From the NCBI GenBank assembly GCA_025358945.1, contig JANYHS010000211.1:1-34522 (forward strand): 34,522 nucleotides of DNA, given 5' to 3'. Under the pieces are notes generated by a model that saw only the letters and a list, made by a program, of their open reading frames with translations, was not told where the DNA came from and did no database searches. Shown piece by piece: positions 1-8,904 of this stretch (its first letter is position 1; every line of letters begins with the position of its first letter). The DNA is from Acidobacteriota bacterium. GTDB lineage: Bacteria; Acidobacteriota; Vicinamibacteria; Vicinamibacterales; CAVVIG01. A program made the position numbers and the translations under genes.

Positions 1-678
1 CGATTACTCATCGTCGAAGACGAACAGGACATCGCCGAACTCATCAAGCACACCCTCGAGCGCGGGGGTGAGACCGACGCGCAGATCGTCGGATCGGGCG
101 ACGCCGCGCTGAAGGCGGTCACCGAGCGGGTGCCCGACCTCATCATCCTGGACCTCAACATCCCCGCAGTCGGCGGCCTGGAAGTCTGCCGCATCCTGCG
201 ATCGCGTGCGGACGTGCCGCACGTGCCGATCATCATGCTGACGGCGCGCACCAGCGAGGACGACCGCGTGGCCGGACTCGAACACGGCGCCGACGACTAC
301 GTCACCAAGCCGTTCAGCCTCCGGGAGCTGACCGCGCGCGTCCGCGCGGCGCTGCGGCGCGGCCCCGCCGCCGAATCGAAGCGGCAAGGCCGCTACCAGG
401 GCGCGCGCCTGAACGCCGACTTCGAGGCCGTCGCCATCGCCGTGGACGGCGCCCCCGTCCGCCTGACCCGCCGCGAGTTCGAACTCCTGCAGTACCTCGT
501 GAGCAACAAGAACCGCGTCGTGTCCAGGGACCGGCTGCTGGAGCGCGTCTGGGGCTACGAACGCCTGGTCGAAACGCGCTCGGTCGACGTCCACGTGGGA
601 CGCCTGCGGAGCAAGCTGCGCACTGCCGGCCACCAGATCGAAACCGTCGTCGGCCTGGGGTACCGGTTCGTCGATTGA
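1..678 (+). CDS. OmpR/PhoB-family DNA-binding response regulator (5' truncated by window edge)
   Basis: Frame 1 is open from base 1 (RLLIVEDEQDIAELIKHTLE...), in frame with the listed ORF 130..678. Receiver motifs DLIILDLNIP, ML TAR, and KPFSLREL; C-terminal winged helix (RLTRREFELLQYL...RSVDVHVGRLRSKL...VVGLGYRFVD). Confidence 0.93.
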   Translation, partial: RLLIVEDEQDIAELIKHTLERGGETDAQIVGSGDAALKAVTERVPDLIILDLNIPAVGGLEVCRILRSRADVPHVPIIMLTARTSEDDRVAGLEHGADDYVTKPFSLRELTARVRAALRRGPAAESKRQGRYQGARLNADFEAVAIAVDGAPVRLTRREFELLQYLVSNKNRVVSRDRLLERVWGYERLVETRSVDVHVGRLRSKLRTAGHQIETVVGLGYRFVD

Positions 679-753
679 TCCACCATCCGCACCGCCGCGG
701 CTGTACAGTTCGTCTTACGCTCGTGTCTTCGCGCGGGCGTCAGGAGGATCAGG

Positions 754-1185
754 ATGGCCGAACAGAGTTACAAGAAGCACGCCCGGTTGTTGCCCCCGTT
801 GCATTTCTTCGTCGTGCCGGTGCTGTTGATCAACGTGCTCAACTCGCTCCGCCATCTGTGGATGGTGACCAGCCAGCACAATGCCTTCGAGACACTGGTC
901 GCCGTCGCACTCTTGATGACGGCATTCTTGTCACGGATTCAGGCGCTGGCGGCGCAGGACCGCGTGATCCGACTCGAGATGCGTCTGCGCCTGCGCGGAT
1001 TGCTCCCGGCCGACATGCACGCCAGCATCGACGGCCTGACCACCCGGCAACTCGTGGCGCTGCGGTTCGCGGGCGATGCGGAGATGGCGGAGATCGTGCG
1101 CGAGGTGCTCGCCGGGAAACTGGCGACGCAGAAGGACATCAAGCTGCGCGTGAAGAACTGGCAAGCCGACTGGCAGCGCGTGTAA
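754..1185 (+). CDS. DUF6526-like small membrane protein
   Basis: 143-aa ORF with two hydrophobic helices near the N-terminus; AGGAGG Shine-Dalgarno upstream (gtcaggaggatcaggATG). Confidence 0.75.
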   Translation: MAEQSYKKHARLLPPLHFFVVPVLLINVLNSLRHLWMVTSQHNAFETLVAVALLMTAFLSRIQALAAQDRVIRLEMRLRLRGLLPADMHASIDGLTTRQLVALRFAGDAEMAEIVREVLAGKLATQKDIKLRVKNWQADWQRV

Positions 1186-1214
1186 GAAAGGGCTTAGCCC
1201 GCAGGGCTCAGAGC

Positions 1215-1721
1215 TTATTTTCGGATGGCGCGGAGGATCTTCGTTGTCATCAGCCAGCGCAGATCGCCGGGGCCGGCGGGCGGCAAGTCGTCGATGTCGA
1301 TGCGGCACACCGCGCCTTTCTTGAACTCGATCGCGTGGCGGGATCCGATCAGCCGCGCGGCGAGTTCGCCCAGCGCGGGCTCGTGGCCGACCAGCGCGAT
1401 GCGCGTCTTGCGCGCGTGCTTCTCGAGATCGACGATGACGGCCTGGTAACTGCCGTCGGTGGCCAGCGAGTCGACATTCAACAGGGACGGGCGGGGTTCA
1501 AGCGCGCTGGCGACGATCTCCGCGGTTTGACGCGCGCGGACAAGCGGGCTCGACAGCACGACATCCACCGACACGCCGAGGCGCGCGAGCCCGCGCGCCG
1601 CCTTCCGCATCTGCGACATCCCCGTGTCCGTCAACGGCCGCTTGGCATCGTCGGGCCACGCCTCGCCGCGTTCCTCGGCCAGACCGTGGCGAATCAAATA
1701 GAGCTGGTAGGGTCCAGGCAT
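1215..1721 (-). CDS. SixA-like phosphohistidine phosphatase (histidine phosphatase superfamily)
   Basis: MPGPYQLYLIRHGLAEERGE...DDAKRPLTDTGMSQMRKAA...VLSSPLVRARQTAEIV...ALVGHEPALGELAARLIG; RHG and GHE motifs present. Confidence 0.9.
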   Translation of the reverse strand: MPGPYQLYLIRHGLAEERGEAWPDDAKRPLTDTGMSQMRKAARGLARLGVSVDVVLSSPLVRARQTAEIVASALEPRPSLLNVDSLATDGSYQAVIVDLEKHARKTRIALVGHEPALGELAARLIGSRHAIEFKKGAVCRIDIDDLPPAGPGDLRWLMTTKILRAIRK

Positions 1722-1724
1722 CGC

Positions 1725-2639
1725 TTATCCTGCGCGGCGCGTCTGCGTGCGCGCGGCGGACAGTTTCGGATCAGCGCTGCACTGTTCGGCGAGCGCATCG
1801 AGCGCAGGGCGCATGCGCATGTACCGGGCGTGCAGCCGCCGGCACTCGTCCTCGATCGAGAGAATGACGATGTCGAGATCGCGCCAGACGGTGACGCTCG
1901 GCGGCGCCAGCGACGCCTGCGTCTGGCGCACACGGTCGAGCAACACCTGCAGGTCGTGCATGCGGCCGAGCAGATCCTGGCCGCGCGTCAGCGCGCGCAG
2001 ATCGGCGGCGTGCCGCGCGCTCGAGGCCTCGACCGCCAGTTCGACGGTGTAGCGCAGTTTCTTCACCGCGATGCGAACCGCGTGCAGGCGTTCGGGCAGA
2101 TACAGCGCGCCCGCGTCAGCGATGGCGCCAGACAAGCGCGACGCGCGCCGCGACACGCGTGCATCAATCGCCCAGCGCCAGCTGCGCGCCGACGCTTTCG
2201 ACGAAGACGCTTCTCTCTCCTGAAGATCAGCGGCCACGCGGTCGAGCTTGCGGGCCAGGCGCGTCATCTCGGCGATGGGAGTGTGCGCGAACAGTTTCTT
2301 TCGCGCCTCGTCGCGGGCCTTGGAAATCGCGACGCCAACGCGGCCCAGCGCGCCGCTTCCCGGGCGGCGAGAAACATGCATCTCGTCGATGAGGAGCACC
2401 AGCACGTCCAGTTCGCGGACGGTCCCCAGGCGGCCGGTGATCTTGCGCAGGCGGCGAGTCAGCTTCCGGGCGGCGGGGCCTTCGAGTTGCAGAATCGGCA
2501 TCAGTTCGCGGAGGCGCCGCGAGGCCACGCGGGCCTGATGCAGCGACGGCACGTCGCCCTTGCCGATTCCCCGGAGCACGCGGGTGAACCGGTCGAGGCG
2601 TTTTCTGAGCAATTCCGATCGGGTCGTGGAAACGGGCAT
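1725..2639 (-). CDS. CHAD domain-containing protein
   Basis: MPVSTTRSELLRKRLDRFTRVLRGIGKGDVPSLHQARVASRRLRELMPIL...LHAVRIAVKKLRYTVEL; conserved His/Arg/Lys-rich helices. Start chosen at 2639, not the listed 4463, because the upstream part is antisense to Ppx/GppA. Confidence 0.88.
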   Translation of the reverse strand: MPVSTTRSELLRKRLDRFTRVLRGIGKGDVPSLHQARVASRRLRELMPILQLEGPAARKLTRRLRKITGRLGTVRELDVLVLLIDEMHVSRRPGSGALGRVGVAISKARDEARKKLFAHTPIAEMTRLARKLDRVAADLQEREASSSKASARSWRWAIDARVSRRASRLSGAIADAGALYLPERLHAVRIAVKKLRYTVELAVEASSARHAADLRALTRGQDLLGRMHDLQVLLDRVRQTQASLAPPSVTVWRDLDIVILSIEDECRRLHARYMRMRPALDALAEQCSADPKLSAARTQTRRAG

Positions 2640-2687
2640 GATGTAAGGTCGACCAGCGGCGCCTTTTATTATAGTTAGAACGAACCT

Positions 2688-4475
2688 ATGCGTATTGCAG
2701 CCATCGACATCGGCACGAACTCCATCCACATGATCGTGGTCCAGGTTCGCCCCGACCTGTCCTTCGAGGTCATTGACCGCGAGAAGGAGATGGTGCGCCT
2801 CGGCGCGGGCGGTCTGGATGGACGGGCGCTCACGCCCGAAGCGATGCACGCAGCTCTGCAGGTGCTGTCGAAATTCAGGCGTCTGGCCGAATCGCACAAG
2901 GTCGACGAGGTCATCGCGGTCGCGACCAGCGCGACCCGCGAGGCCGAAAACGGCGGCGAATTCCTGCAAACCGTCACGCAGCAGACCGGCATCCGCCCGA
3001 AAGTCATTTCCGGCACCGAGGAAGCCCGGCTCATCCACCTGGCGGCGGTATATGGCGTCAGCGTGCCGGGCGACACCGCGGTGGTGATCGACATCGGCGG
3101 AGGCAGCGTCGAGGTGACGCGTGGTGCGGGCGCCGCGATCGAACTCGGCCGCAGCTTCAAGCTCGGCGTCATCCGACTCACTGAACGCTTCGTGAAGACC
3201 GACCCGCTCGAGTCCCGGGACGAGCGCAAGCTGGTGCGTCACATCGACAGCGAAATCGGCAAGTACCTGCATCAGGTGGCGCGCGGCGGATTCGACCGCG
3301 TCATCGGCACGTCGGGCTCGATCCTCAGCATCGGCGCGGTCGCTTCGGCCGCCGAAGGCGTCGCGCCGGGCGCGTCCCTGCGCAACCGCCGCGTCACGGC
3401 CAAGCAGATCCGTCGCATCCGCAAGGATCTGGTCGCCATCGATCTCGAAAAACGGCTGCGCGTGCCCGGCCTCGAACCGCGACGCGCGGATCTCGCGGTG
3501 GCCGGCGCGATTCTCGTCGACGAGATCCTCAAGCGCCTGGGCGCGACCGAGATCACGCTGTGCGATCTGTCGCTGCGCGAGGGTCTCGTCCTCGACTACA
3601 TTGCGCGCCACCGCAAGGAAATCGCGCAGGCCGATCGGTATCCCGACGTCCGCCGCCGTAGTGTCTTCGAGCTGGCGGAGCGCTGCAACTACTGGCCGGA
3701 ACACTCGCAGCACGTCGCGCGGCTGGCGATCGGTCTGTTCGATCAGACGCGCGCGATTCATGGACTCACTGATCACGAGCGCGAGTGGCTCGAGTACGCC
3801 GCGATTCTCCACGACGTCGGCGTCCACATCAGCTACGAAGGTCACCACAAGCACTCGTACTATCTCGTCACCCACGGCGATCTGCGCGGCTTCGAGCCGG
3901 ACGAGATCGAAGCGATTGCCCTCGTCGCCCGCTATCACCGGCAGGCGACGCCCAAGCGGAAGCACGACGGCTTCCGCAATCTTGGCCGCCGCACACGGCG
4001 GACCGTGCGCACGCTTGCCGCAATCCTGCGGCTGGCGGAAAGCCTCGACCGCAGTCACGCGCAGACGATCAGCGGCTTCGAGCTCCACGACCGCGGCGAC
4101 GACGACCTGCTGCAGTTGCGGACAACGGGCGACGCGGAGCTGGAGCTCTGGTCGGCCTCGCGGCACGCCGCGCCATTCGAACGTCTCACAGGAAAGCCGC
4201 TCCGCATCGAAGTCAGCGGCCACGCATATGCTGAACAACCTGACACAACCACACGAGTACCCGGGCAAACTGTTCGTCGTCGAGGGGATCGACGGCTCGG
4301 GCAAGACGACGCAGTTGGGGCTGCTGGCCAAGTGGCTCAGCGCCGCCGGGCACCGCGTCTTCGTCACCGAATGGAACTCGTCCGCCCTCGTGAAGGCGGC
4401 GACCAAGACAGGCAAGCGAAAAAACTCGCTCACCCCGATGACGTTCAGCCTGCTGCACGCCACGGACTTCGCTGA
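2688..4475 (+). CDS. Ppx/GppA phosphatase family protein with HD domain (3' end overlaps next gene; true stop uncertain)
   Basis: MRIAAIDIGTNSIHMIVVQV...ATSATREAENG...VIDIGGGSVEVT...; HD motif AAILHDVGVHISYEGHHKHSYYL. The last ~77 residues read out of frame across the start of the downstream kinase. Confidence 0.88.
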   Translation: MRIAAIDIGTNSIHMIVVQVRPDLSFEVIDREKEMVRLGAGGLDGRALTPEAMHAALQVLSKFRRLAESHKVDEVIAVATSATREAENGGEFLQTVTQQTGIRPKVISGTEEARLIHLAAVYGVSVPGDTAVVIDIGGGSVEVTRGAGAAIELGRSFKLGVIRLTERFVKTDPLESRDERKLVRHIDSEIGKYLHQVARGGFDRVIGTSGSILSIGAVASAAEGVAPGASLRNRRVTAKQIRRIRKDLVAIDLEKRLRVPGLEPRRADLAVAGAILVDEILKRLGATEITLCDLSLREGLVLDYIARHRKEIAQADRYPDVRRRSVFELAERCNYWPEHSQHVARLAIGLFDQTRAIHGLTDHEREWLEYAAILHDVGVHISYEGHHKHSYYLVTHGDLRGFEPDEIEAIALVARYHRQATPKRKHDGFRNLGRRTRRTVRTLAAILRLAESLDRSHAQTISGFELHDRGDDDLLQLRTTGDAELELWSASRHAAPFERLTGKPLRIEVSGHAYAEQPDTTTRVPGQTVRRRGDRRLGQDDAVGAAGQVAQRRRAPRLRHRMELVRPREGGDQDRQAKKLAHPDDVQPAARHGLR

Positions 4476-4929
4476 CCGGCTGCTCTACAAGATCATCCCG
4501 CCGCTGAAGGCCGGCATGATCGTGCTGGCGGATCGGTACGCCTACACAGCGTTTGCGCGCGACGCAACGCGCGGCGTCGATCGGCAGTGGGTCCGAGAGC
4601 TGTACAGCTTCGCCGTCCGCCCGGATCTGGCGCTGTATTTCCGCGTGCCGATTGACGTGTCTGTGGACCGGCTGATGGCCCGGCGCGTGAAGCTGAAGTT
4701 CTACGAGGCGGGCCTGGATCTCGGCTGGAGCGCGAACCCGCTCGAGAGCTTCCGCCTGTTCCAGGGCAAGGTGCTCGACGAATACGATCAGCTGGTGCAG
4801 GAGTTCGGGATGGGCGTCGTCGATGCGCGCGGCAGCATCACCGAACAGCAGCGGCTGGTGCGACACGTGATCAGCCAGCACCTGAACATCACACACACAG
4901 TGGAGAAGACCGATGACGAGCTCGTCTGA
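4228..4929 (+). CDS. Thymidylate kinase-like P-loop kinase (copy 1)
   Basis: MLNNLTQPHEYPGKLFVVEGIDGSGKTTQLGLLAKWL...LADRYAYTAFARD; canonical Walker A GIDGSGKTT and DRY motif. Confidence 0.85.
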   Translation: MLNNLTQPHEYPGKLFVVEGIDGSGKTTQLGLLAKWLSAAGHRVFVTEWNSSALVKAATKTGKRKNSLTPMTFSLLHATDFADRLLYKIIPPLKAGMIVLADRYAYTAFARDATRGVDRQWVRELYSFAVRPDLALYFRVPIDVSVDRLMARRVKLKFYEAGLDLGWSANPLESFRLFQGKVLDEYDQLVQEFGMGVVDARGSITEQQRLVRHVISQHLNITHTVEKTDDELV

Positions 4930-5677
4930 CGCGCCGAACGAAGGCGCCAACGGCAACGGACACGCCGGCCGCTACTACGGCCAGGGCATTCCGTACCTGC
5001 CGCTCGATCAGTACCCGGGAAAACTGATCGCCATCGAGGGTACCGACGGCGTGGGACGCAGCACGCAGATCCAGCTGCTGCGCGAGTGGCTCGAGGTCAA
5101 GGGCTACGGCGTCATCGAAACCGGGTGGACGCGGTCGGAGCTGATGCAGCCGACGATCGAACTGGCCAAGTCGAGCAACACGCTCAACAAGCTGACGTTC
5201 GTCCTGCTCTACGCCACCGATTTCGCCGACCGCCTGGAGAAAGAAATCATCCCGGCGCTCAAGGCCGGATTCGTCGTGCTGTCGGACCGCTACATCTTCA
5301 CCGCGCTGGCGCGCGCCGGCGTGCGCGGCGTCGATCGGCAGTGGCTGCGCAACCTGTACGGCTTCGCCATCGCGCCGCACATGGTGTTCTACCTGAACAT
5401 CGACGTGAAGACGCTGATCGGCCGCGTGCTCGAGTCACGCGGGATGGATTACTGGGAATCGGGGATGGATCTGAAGCACGGCGACGACATCTACGACAGC
5501 TTCCGCGCCTACCAGCAGCGTTTGTTGAAGGAGTACGCGTCGATGGGCGACGAATTCCACTTCCGCACGCTCGACGCGCGCCGGTCGATCGACCGGATCC
5601 AGGACGAACTGCGAAAACAGGTCGGCATCTTCCTCGAACCAGTCGAGAAGGCGCCGGAGCCTGCGCCCAAGGGTTGA
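4913..5677 (+). CDS. Thymidylate kinase-like P-loop protein (copy 2, divergent Walker A)
   Basis: YPGKLIAIEGTDGVGRSTQIQLLREWLEVKGYGVIETGW...LSDRYIFTALARAGVRGVDRQW; colinear similarity to copy 1 over most of its length; 17-bp overlap with copy 1. Confidence 0.83.
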   Translation: MTSSSDAPNEGANGNGHAGRYYGQGIPYLPLDQYPGKLIAIEGTDGVGRSTQIQLLREWLEVKGYGVIETGWTRSELMQPTIELAKSSNTLNKLTFVLLYATDFADRLEKEIIPALKAGFVVLSDRYIFTALARAGVRGVDRQWLRNLYGFAIAPHMVFYLNIDVKTLIGRVLESRGMDYWESGMDLKHGDDIYDSFRAYQQRLLKEYASMGDEFHFRTLDARRSIDRIQDELRKQVGIFLEPVEKAPEPAPKG

Positions 5678-5734
5678 TCCAGCCCAGGGCATCCTCCTTT
5701 CTGCACCGCGGACGCTACATTTAACTCACAGGAA

Positions 5735-6604
5735 ATGTTGTGGCCCGCCTCCTTCGCTATCGTGTGGATGGCCATGATGATGACCGCGCCGCCCCGCGTC
5801 CATGCGTCCCTTCCCCAGACCCCTGGGCAGGAACCGGCCGTCGAGGAGGCCGCCAAAATCGACGTCACCGGACTCGATTTCTTCTACGGCGCCCGGCGCG
5901 TACTCGAGCAGATCACCGTCAAGGTGCGCCCGAACGAAGTGACGGCGCTCATCGGCCCTTCGGGCTGCGGCAAGTCGACGTTCCTGCGCACGCTGAACCG
6001 CATGAACGACATCGTCCCCGGCTCACGCGTCGAAGGCTCGGTCACCATCGACGGCCAGGACATCTACGCGGCGTCGGTGGACGTCGTCGATCTGCGGCGC
6101 CGGGTCGGCATGGTCTTCCAGCGCTCGAATCCCTTTCCGAAGTCGATTTTCGACAACGTCGCGTACGGCCTGCGCATCAACCGCCTCACCAGGTCCCGCG
6201 AAGAACTGGGCGGCCGCGTCGAGTCGAGCCTGAAGTCTGCGGCGCTGTGGGACGAGGTGAAAGATCGGCTGCACACGTCGGCACTGTCACTCTCGGGCGG
6301 CCAGCAGCAGCGCTTGTGCATCGCGCGCGCGCTCGCGGTCGAACCGGAAATTCTGCTGATGGACGAACCGGCGTCGGCGCTCGACCCGATCGCCACCCAG
6401 CGCATCGAGGAACTCATCTACCAGTTGAAGACCCGCTATACCATCGTCATCGTCACGCACAACATGCAGCAGGCGGCGCGCGTGTCCGACGTCACGGCGT
6501 TCTTCTGGCTCGGCAAGCTGGTGGAATGCGGCCGCACGGATAAGATCTTCACCGCGCCGTCGGAAAAACTGACGGAAGACTACGTCACAGGAAGGTTCGG
6601 CTGA
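5735..6604 (+). CDS. pstB: Phosphate ABC transporter ATP-binding protein PstB
   Basis: [33 protein letters not shown]...[38 protein letters not shown]. Start uncertain: Met codons at 5768 and 5780 also possible. Confidence 0.93.
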   Translation: MLWPASFAIVWMAMMMTAPPRVHASLPQTPGQEPAVEEAAKIDVTGLDFFYGARRVLEQITVKVRPNEVTALIGPSGCGKSTFLRTLNRMNDIVPGSRVEGSVTIDGQDIYAASVDVVDLRRRVGMVFQRSNPFPKSIFDNVAYGLRINRLTRSREELGGRVESSLKSAALWDEVKDRLHTSALSLSGGQQQRLCIARALAVEPEILLMDEPASALDPIATQRIEELIYQLKTRYTIVIVTHNMQQAARVSDVTAFFWLGKLVECGRTDKIFTAPSEKLTEDYVTGRFG

Positions 6605-7287
6605 TGTCTTCACCCGAACAGCGCGTCCGGCACTTTCAGGACGAGCTCGAACAGCTCAAGGCGCGGCTCCTCGAAATGGGCGGGCTTGCCGAGGAGCAAG
6701 TACGCCTCGCGGTCAAGGGGCTGGTGGACCGCGACCGCGATCTGATCGCGCGCGCGCTGACGGGCGATGGCCCGCTCAACGCGCTGCACATCGAGGTCGA
6801 CAATCGCTGCTTCACGCTGCTGGCGCTTTACCAGCCGATGGCGGTGGACCTGCGCGCCATCGTGGCCGCGGTGAAGATCAACACCGACCTCGAACGCGTC
6901 GGCGATCTGGCGATCAACATCGCCGAGGCTGCGCGGCAGTACGTCGGCCACGCGCCGGTCAAGAAGCTAATCGACATCCCGCGCATGGCGTCGATCGCCC
7001 AGTGCATGCTGCGCGACGCGCTGGACGCATTCGTCCGCCGCGATACCGACCTCGCCCAGCACGTCCTCGACGAAGACGATGCCCTGGACGCGCTGAAGAC
7101 GCAGATCTTCCGCGAGCTGCTCACCTACATGCTGCAGGACCCGGTGACCATCGAGCCGGCGCTCGACCTGATCCTCGTCTCGCGTCACCTCGAGCGAATC
7201 GGCGACCACGCCACCAACGTCGCCGAGGACGTGATCTTCATGGTGCTGGCCAAGGACGTCCGGCACCACTCCGCCGAGGGCAGCTAA
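6604..7287 (+). CDS. phoU: Phosphate signalling complex protein PhoU
   Basis: Two PhoU repeats (ALYQPMAVDLRAIVAAVKINTDLERVGDLAINIAE; LDLILVSRHLERIGDHATNVAEDVIFMV); TGATG overlap with pstB. Confidence 0.94.
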   Translation: MSSPEQRVRHFQDELEQLKARLLEMGGLAEEQVRLAVKGLVDRDRDLIARALTGDGPLNALHIEVDNRCFTLLALYQPMAVDLRAIVAAVKINTDLERVGDLAINIAEAARQYVGHAPVKKLIDIPRMASIAQCMLRDALDAFVRRDTDLAQHVLDEDDALDALKTQIFRELLTYMLQDPVTIEPALDLILVSRHLERIGDHATNVAEDVIFMVLAKDVRHHSAEGS

Positions 7288-7368
7288 CCGCCCCGCCAGC
7301 CTGTCTCGATGTCTCAGACGTCGAGACATTCCGGTGACTTCGATCTGTCCACCGCGCGCCTCCCCCGG

Positions 7369-7376
7369 TATAAAAT
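7369..7376 (+). promoter_or_regulatory. Candidate -10 element for yacG
   Basis: tataaaat, 6 nt upstream of the yacG ATG. Confidence 0.45.
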
Positions 7377-7382
7377 AGGCGT

Positions 7383-7568
7383 ATGCCGCCGTCGCTCTGC
7401 GTCTTCTGCCGGCGCCACCCGCCGGAGTCCGCGTGGCGGCCCTTCTGCAGCGAGCGGTGCAAATTGCAGGATCTGGCCCGCTGGGCCGATGGATCCTACA
7501 GGGTCGCTGCCGAACCGGTCGACGACGCTGACGAAAGCGAGAACGAAGATCTCACTTCTCAGTTCTAA
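7383..7568 (+). CDS. yacG: YacG-like zinc-ribbon protein (DNA gyrase inhibitor family)
   Basis: 61 aa, C-x2-C ... [22 protein letters not shown], typical YacG signature. Confidence 0.88.
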   Translation: MPPSLCVFCRRHPPESAWRPFCSERCKLQDLARWADGSYRVAAEPVDDADESENEDLTSQF

Positions 7569-7602
7569 TTTCTTACTTCTAAGTTCTTTAGTTCAAAGTC
7601 CT
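7554..7602. repeat. Seven heptamers (acttctc agttcta atttctt acttcta agttctt tagttca aagtcct) filling the yacG-gltA junction
   Basis: 49 nt = 7 x 7, ending immediately before the gltA ATG. Confidence 0.8.
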
Positions 7603-8895
7603 ATGGCCGATACCGTCACGATCACCGACAACCGCACGGGCAAGAAGTACGAACTGCCGATCCAGGACGGCACCATCCGGGCGATGGACCTGCGCCAGAT
7701 CAAGGAGAAGCCCGACGACTTCGGGCTGATGACGTACGACCCGGCGTTCATGAACACCGCGAACTGCCGTAGCGCCATCACCTACATCGATGGCGACAAG
7801 GGCATCCTCCTCTACCGCGGCTATCCAATCGAACAGCTCGCGGAAGAGAGTAACTTCCTCGAAACCGCGTACCTGATCCTGTTCGGCGAGCTGCCCACGG
7901 CGGCGCAGCAGCGCAACTGGACGAAGGAGATCACCCTCCACACGATGCTTCACGAGAACATCAAGAAGCTGATGGAAGGGTTTCAGTACAACGCGCACCC
8001 GATGGCCATCTTCATGAGTGTCGTCGGCGCGATGTCGGGCTTCTATCCGGACGCCAAGGACATTTTCAACAAGGACTCGCGACTGAAGCAGACGCAGCGG
8101 GCGATCGCCAAGGTGCCCAGCATCGCCGCGTGGGCCTTCCGCCACAGCATCGGCCGGCCGTACGTCTACCCAGACAACGACCTCAGCTTCACCGGCAACT
8201 TCCTGAACATGCTGTTCAAGATGACCGAAATCAAATACCAGCCGAACCCGGTGCTCGAGAAGGCGCTCGACGTGCTGTTCATCCTTCACGCAGACCACGA
8301 GCAGAACTGCTCGACGACGACGATGCGGACGATCGGGAGTTCGCACTCGGATCCGTACTCGTCGATTGCCGGCGCGGCCGGCGCGCTCTACGGCCCTCTG
8401 CACGGCGGCGCCAACGAAGCTGTGCTGCGCATGTTGAACGAGATTGGCTCGGTCGGCAAAGTTCCCGAGTTCATCAAGAAGGTGAAATCGGGCGAGGCCG
8501 GCAATCGTCTGATGGGATTCGGACACCGCGTCTACAAGTCCTACGACCCGCGCGCCAAGGTCATCAAGCGCATCGCTGACGTGGTCTTCACGGTGACCGG
8601 GAAGAATCCGCTGCTCGAAATCGCGCTCGAGCTCGAGCGCATTGCGCTGCAGGACGACTACTTCATCACGCGCAAGCTGTACCCCAACGTCGATTTCTAC
8701 TCCGGCCTGATCTACCAGGCGATGGGCTTTCCGGTGGAGATGTTCCCGGTGCTGTTTGCCATCCCCCGAACCGCCGGCTGGATCGCCCAGTGGGAAGAGA
8801 TGCTGCTGGACCCAGAGCAGAAGATCGCCCGGCCGCGCCAGATCTATACGGGCCCCACCGCGCGAAACTATGTGCCGAAGGAGAAACGGGCGTAG
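7603..8895 (+). CDS. gltA: Citrate synthase
   Basis: MADTVTITDNRTGKKYELPIQDGTIRAMDLRQI...HADHEQNCSTTTMRTIGSSHSDPYSSIAGAAGALYGPLHGGANEAVL...MGFGHRVYKSYDPRAKVIK. Confidence 0.97.
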   Translation: MADTVTITDNRTGKKYELPIQDGTIRAMDLRQIKEKPDDFGLMTYDPAFMNTANCRSAITYIDGDKGILLYRGYPIEQLAEESNFLETAYLILFGELPTAAQQRNWTKEITLHTMLHENIKKLMEGFQYNAHPMAIFMSVVGAMSGFYPDAKDIFNKDSRLKQTQRAIAKVPSIAAWAFRHSIGRPYVYPDNDLSFTGNFLNMLFKMTEIKYQPNPVLEKALDVLFILHADHEQNCSTTTMRTIGSSHSDPYSSIAGAAGALYGPLHGGANEAVLRMLNEIGSVGKVPEFIKKVKSGEAGNRLMGFGHRVYKSYDPRAKVIKRIADVVFTVTGKNPLLEIALELERIALQDDYFITRKLYPNVDFYSGLIYQAMGFPVEMFPVLFAIPRTAGWIAQWEEMLLDPEQKIARPRQIYTGPTARNYVPKEKRA

Positions 8896-8898
8896 AAT
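8893..8898 (+). promoter_or_regulatory. Candidate -10 element for the M28 peptidase gene
   Basis: tagaat, 6 nt upstream of ATG 8905. Confidence 0.4.
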
Positions 8899-8904
8899 CC
8901 CCCC

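Noticed and set aside
1186-1214. Possible terminator between convergent genes (agcccgcagggct)
   Set aside because: Only a 5-bp stem; too weak to report as a feature.
675-2678. 667-aa plus-strand ORF
   Set aside because: Antisense to clear SixA and CHAD genes; Arg/Ala/Gly-rich, typical of high-GC shadow ORFs.
2640-4463. Upstream extension of the minus-strand 912-aa ORF
   Set aside because: Antisense to Ppx/GppA; only the 1725-2639 part is CHAD.
5735-5780. Possible signal peptide on PstB ([16 protein letters not shown])
   Set aside because: PstB is cytoplasmic; more likely an over-extended start with the true Met at 5768 or 5780.
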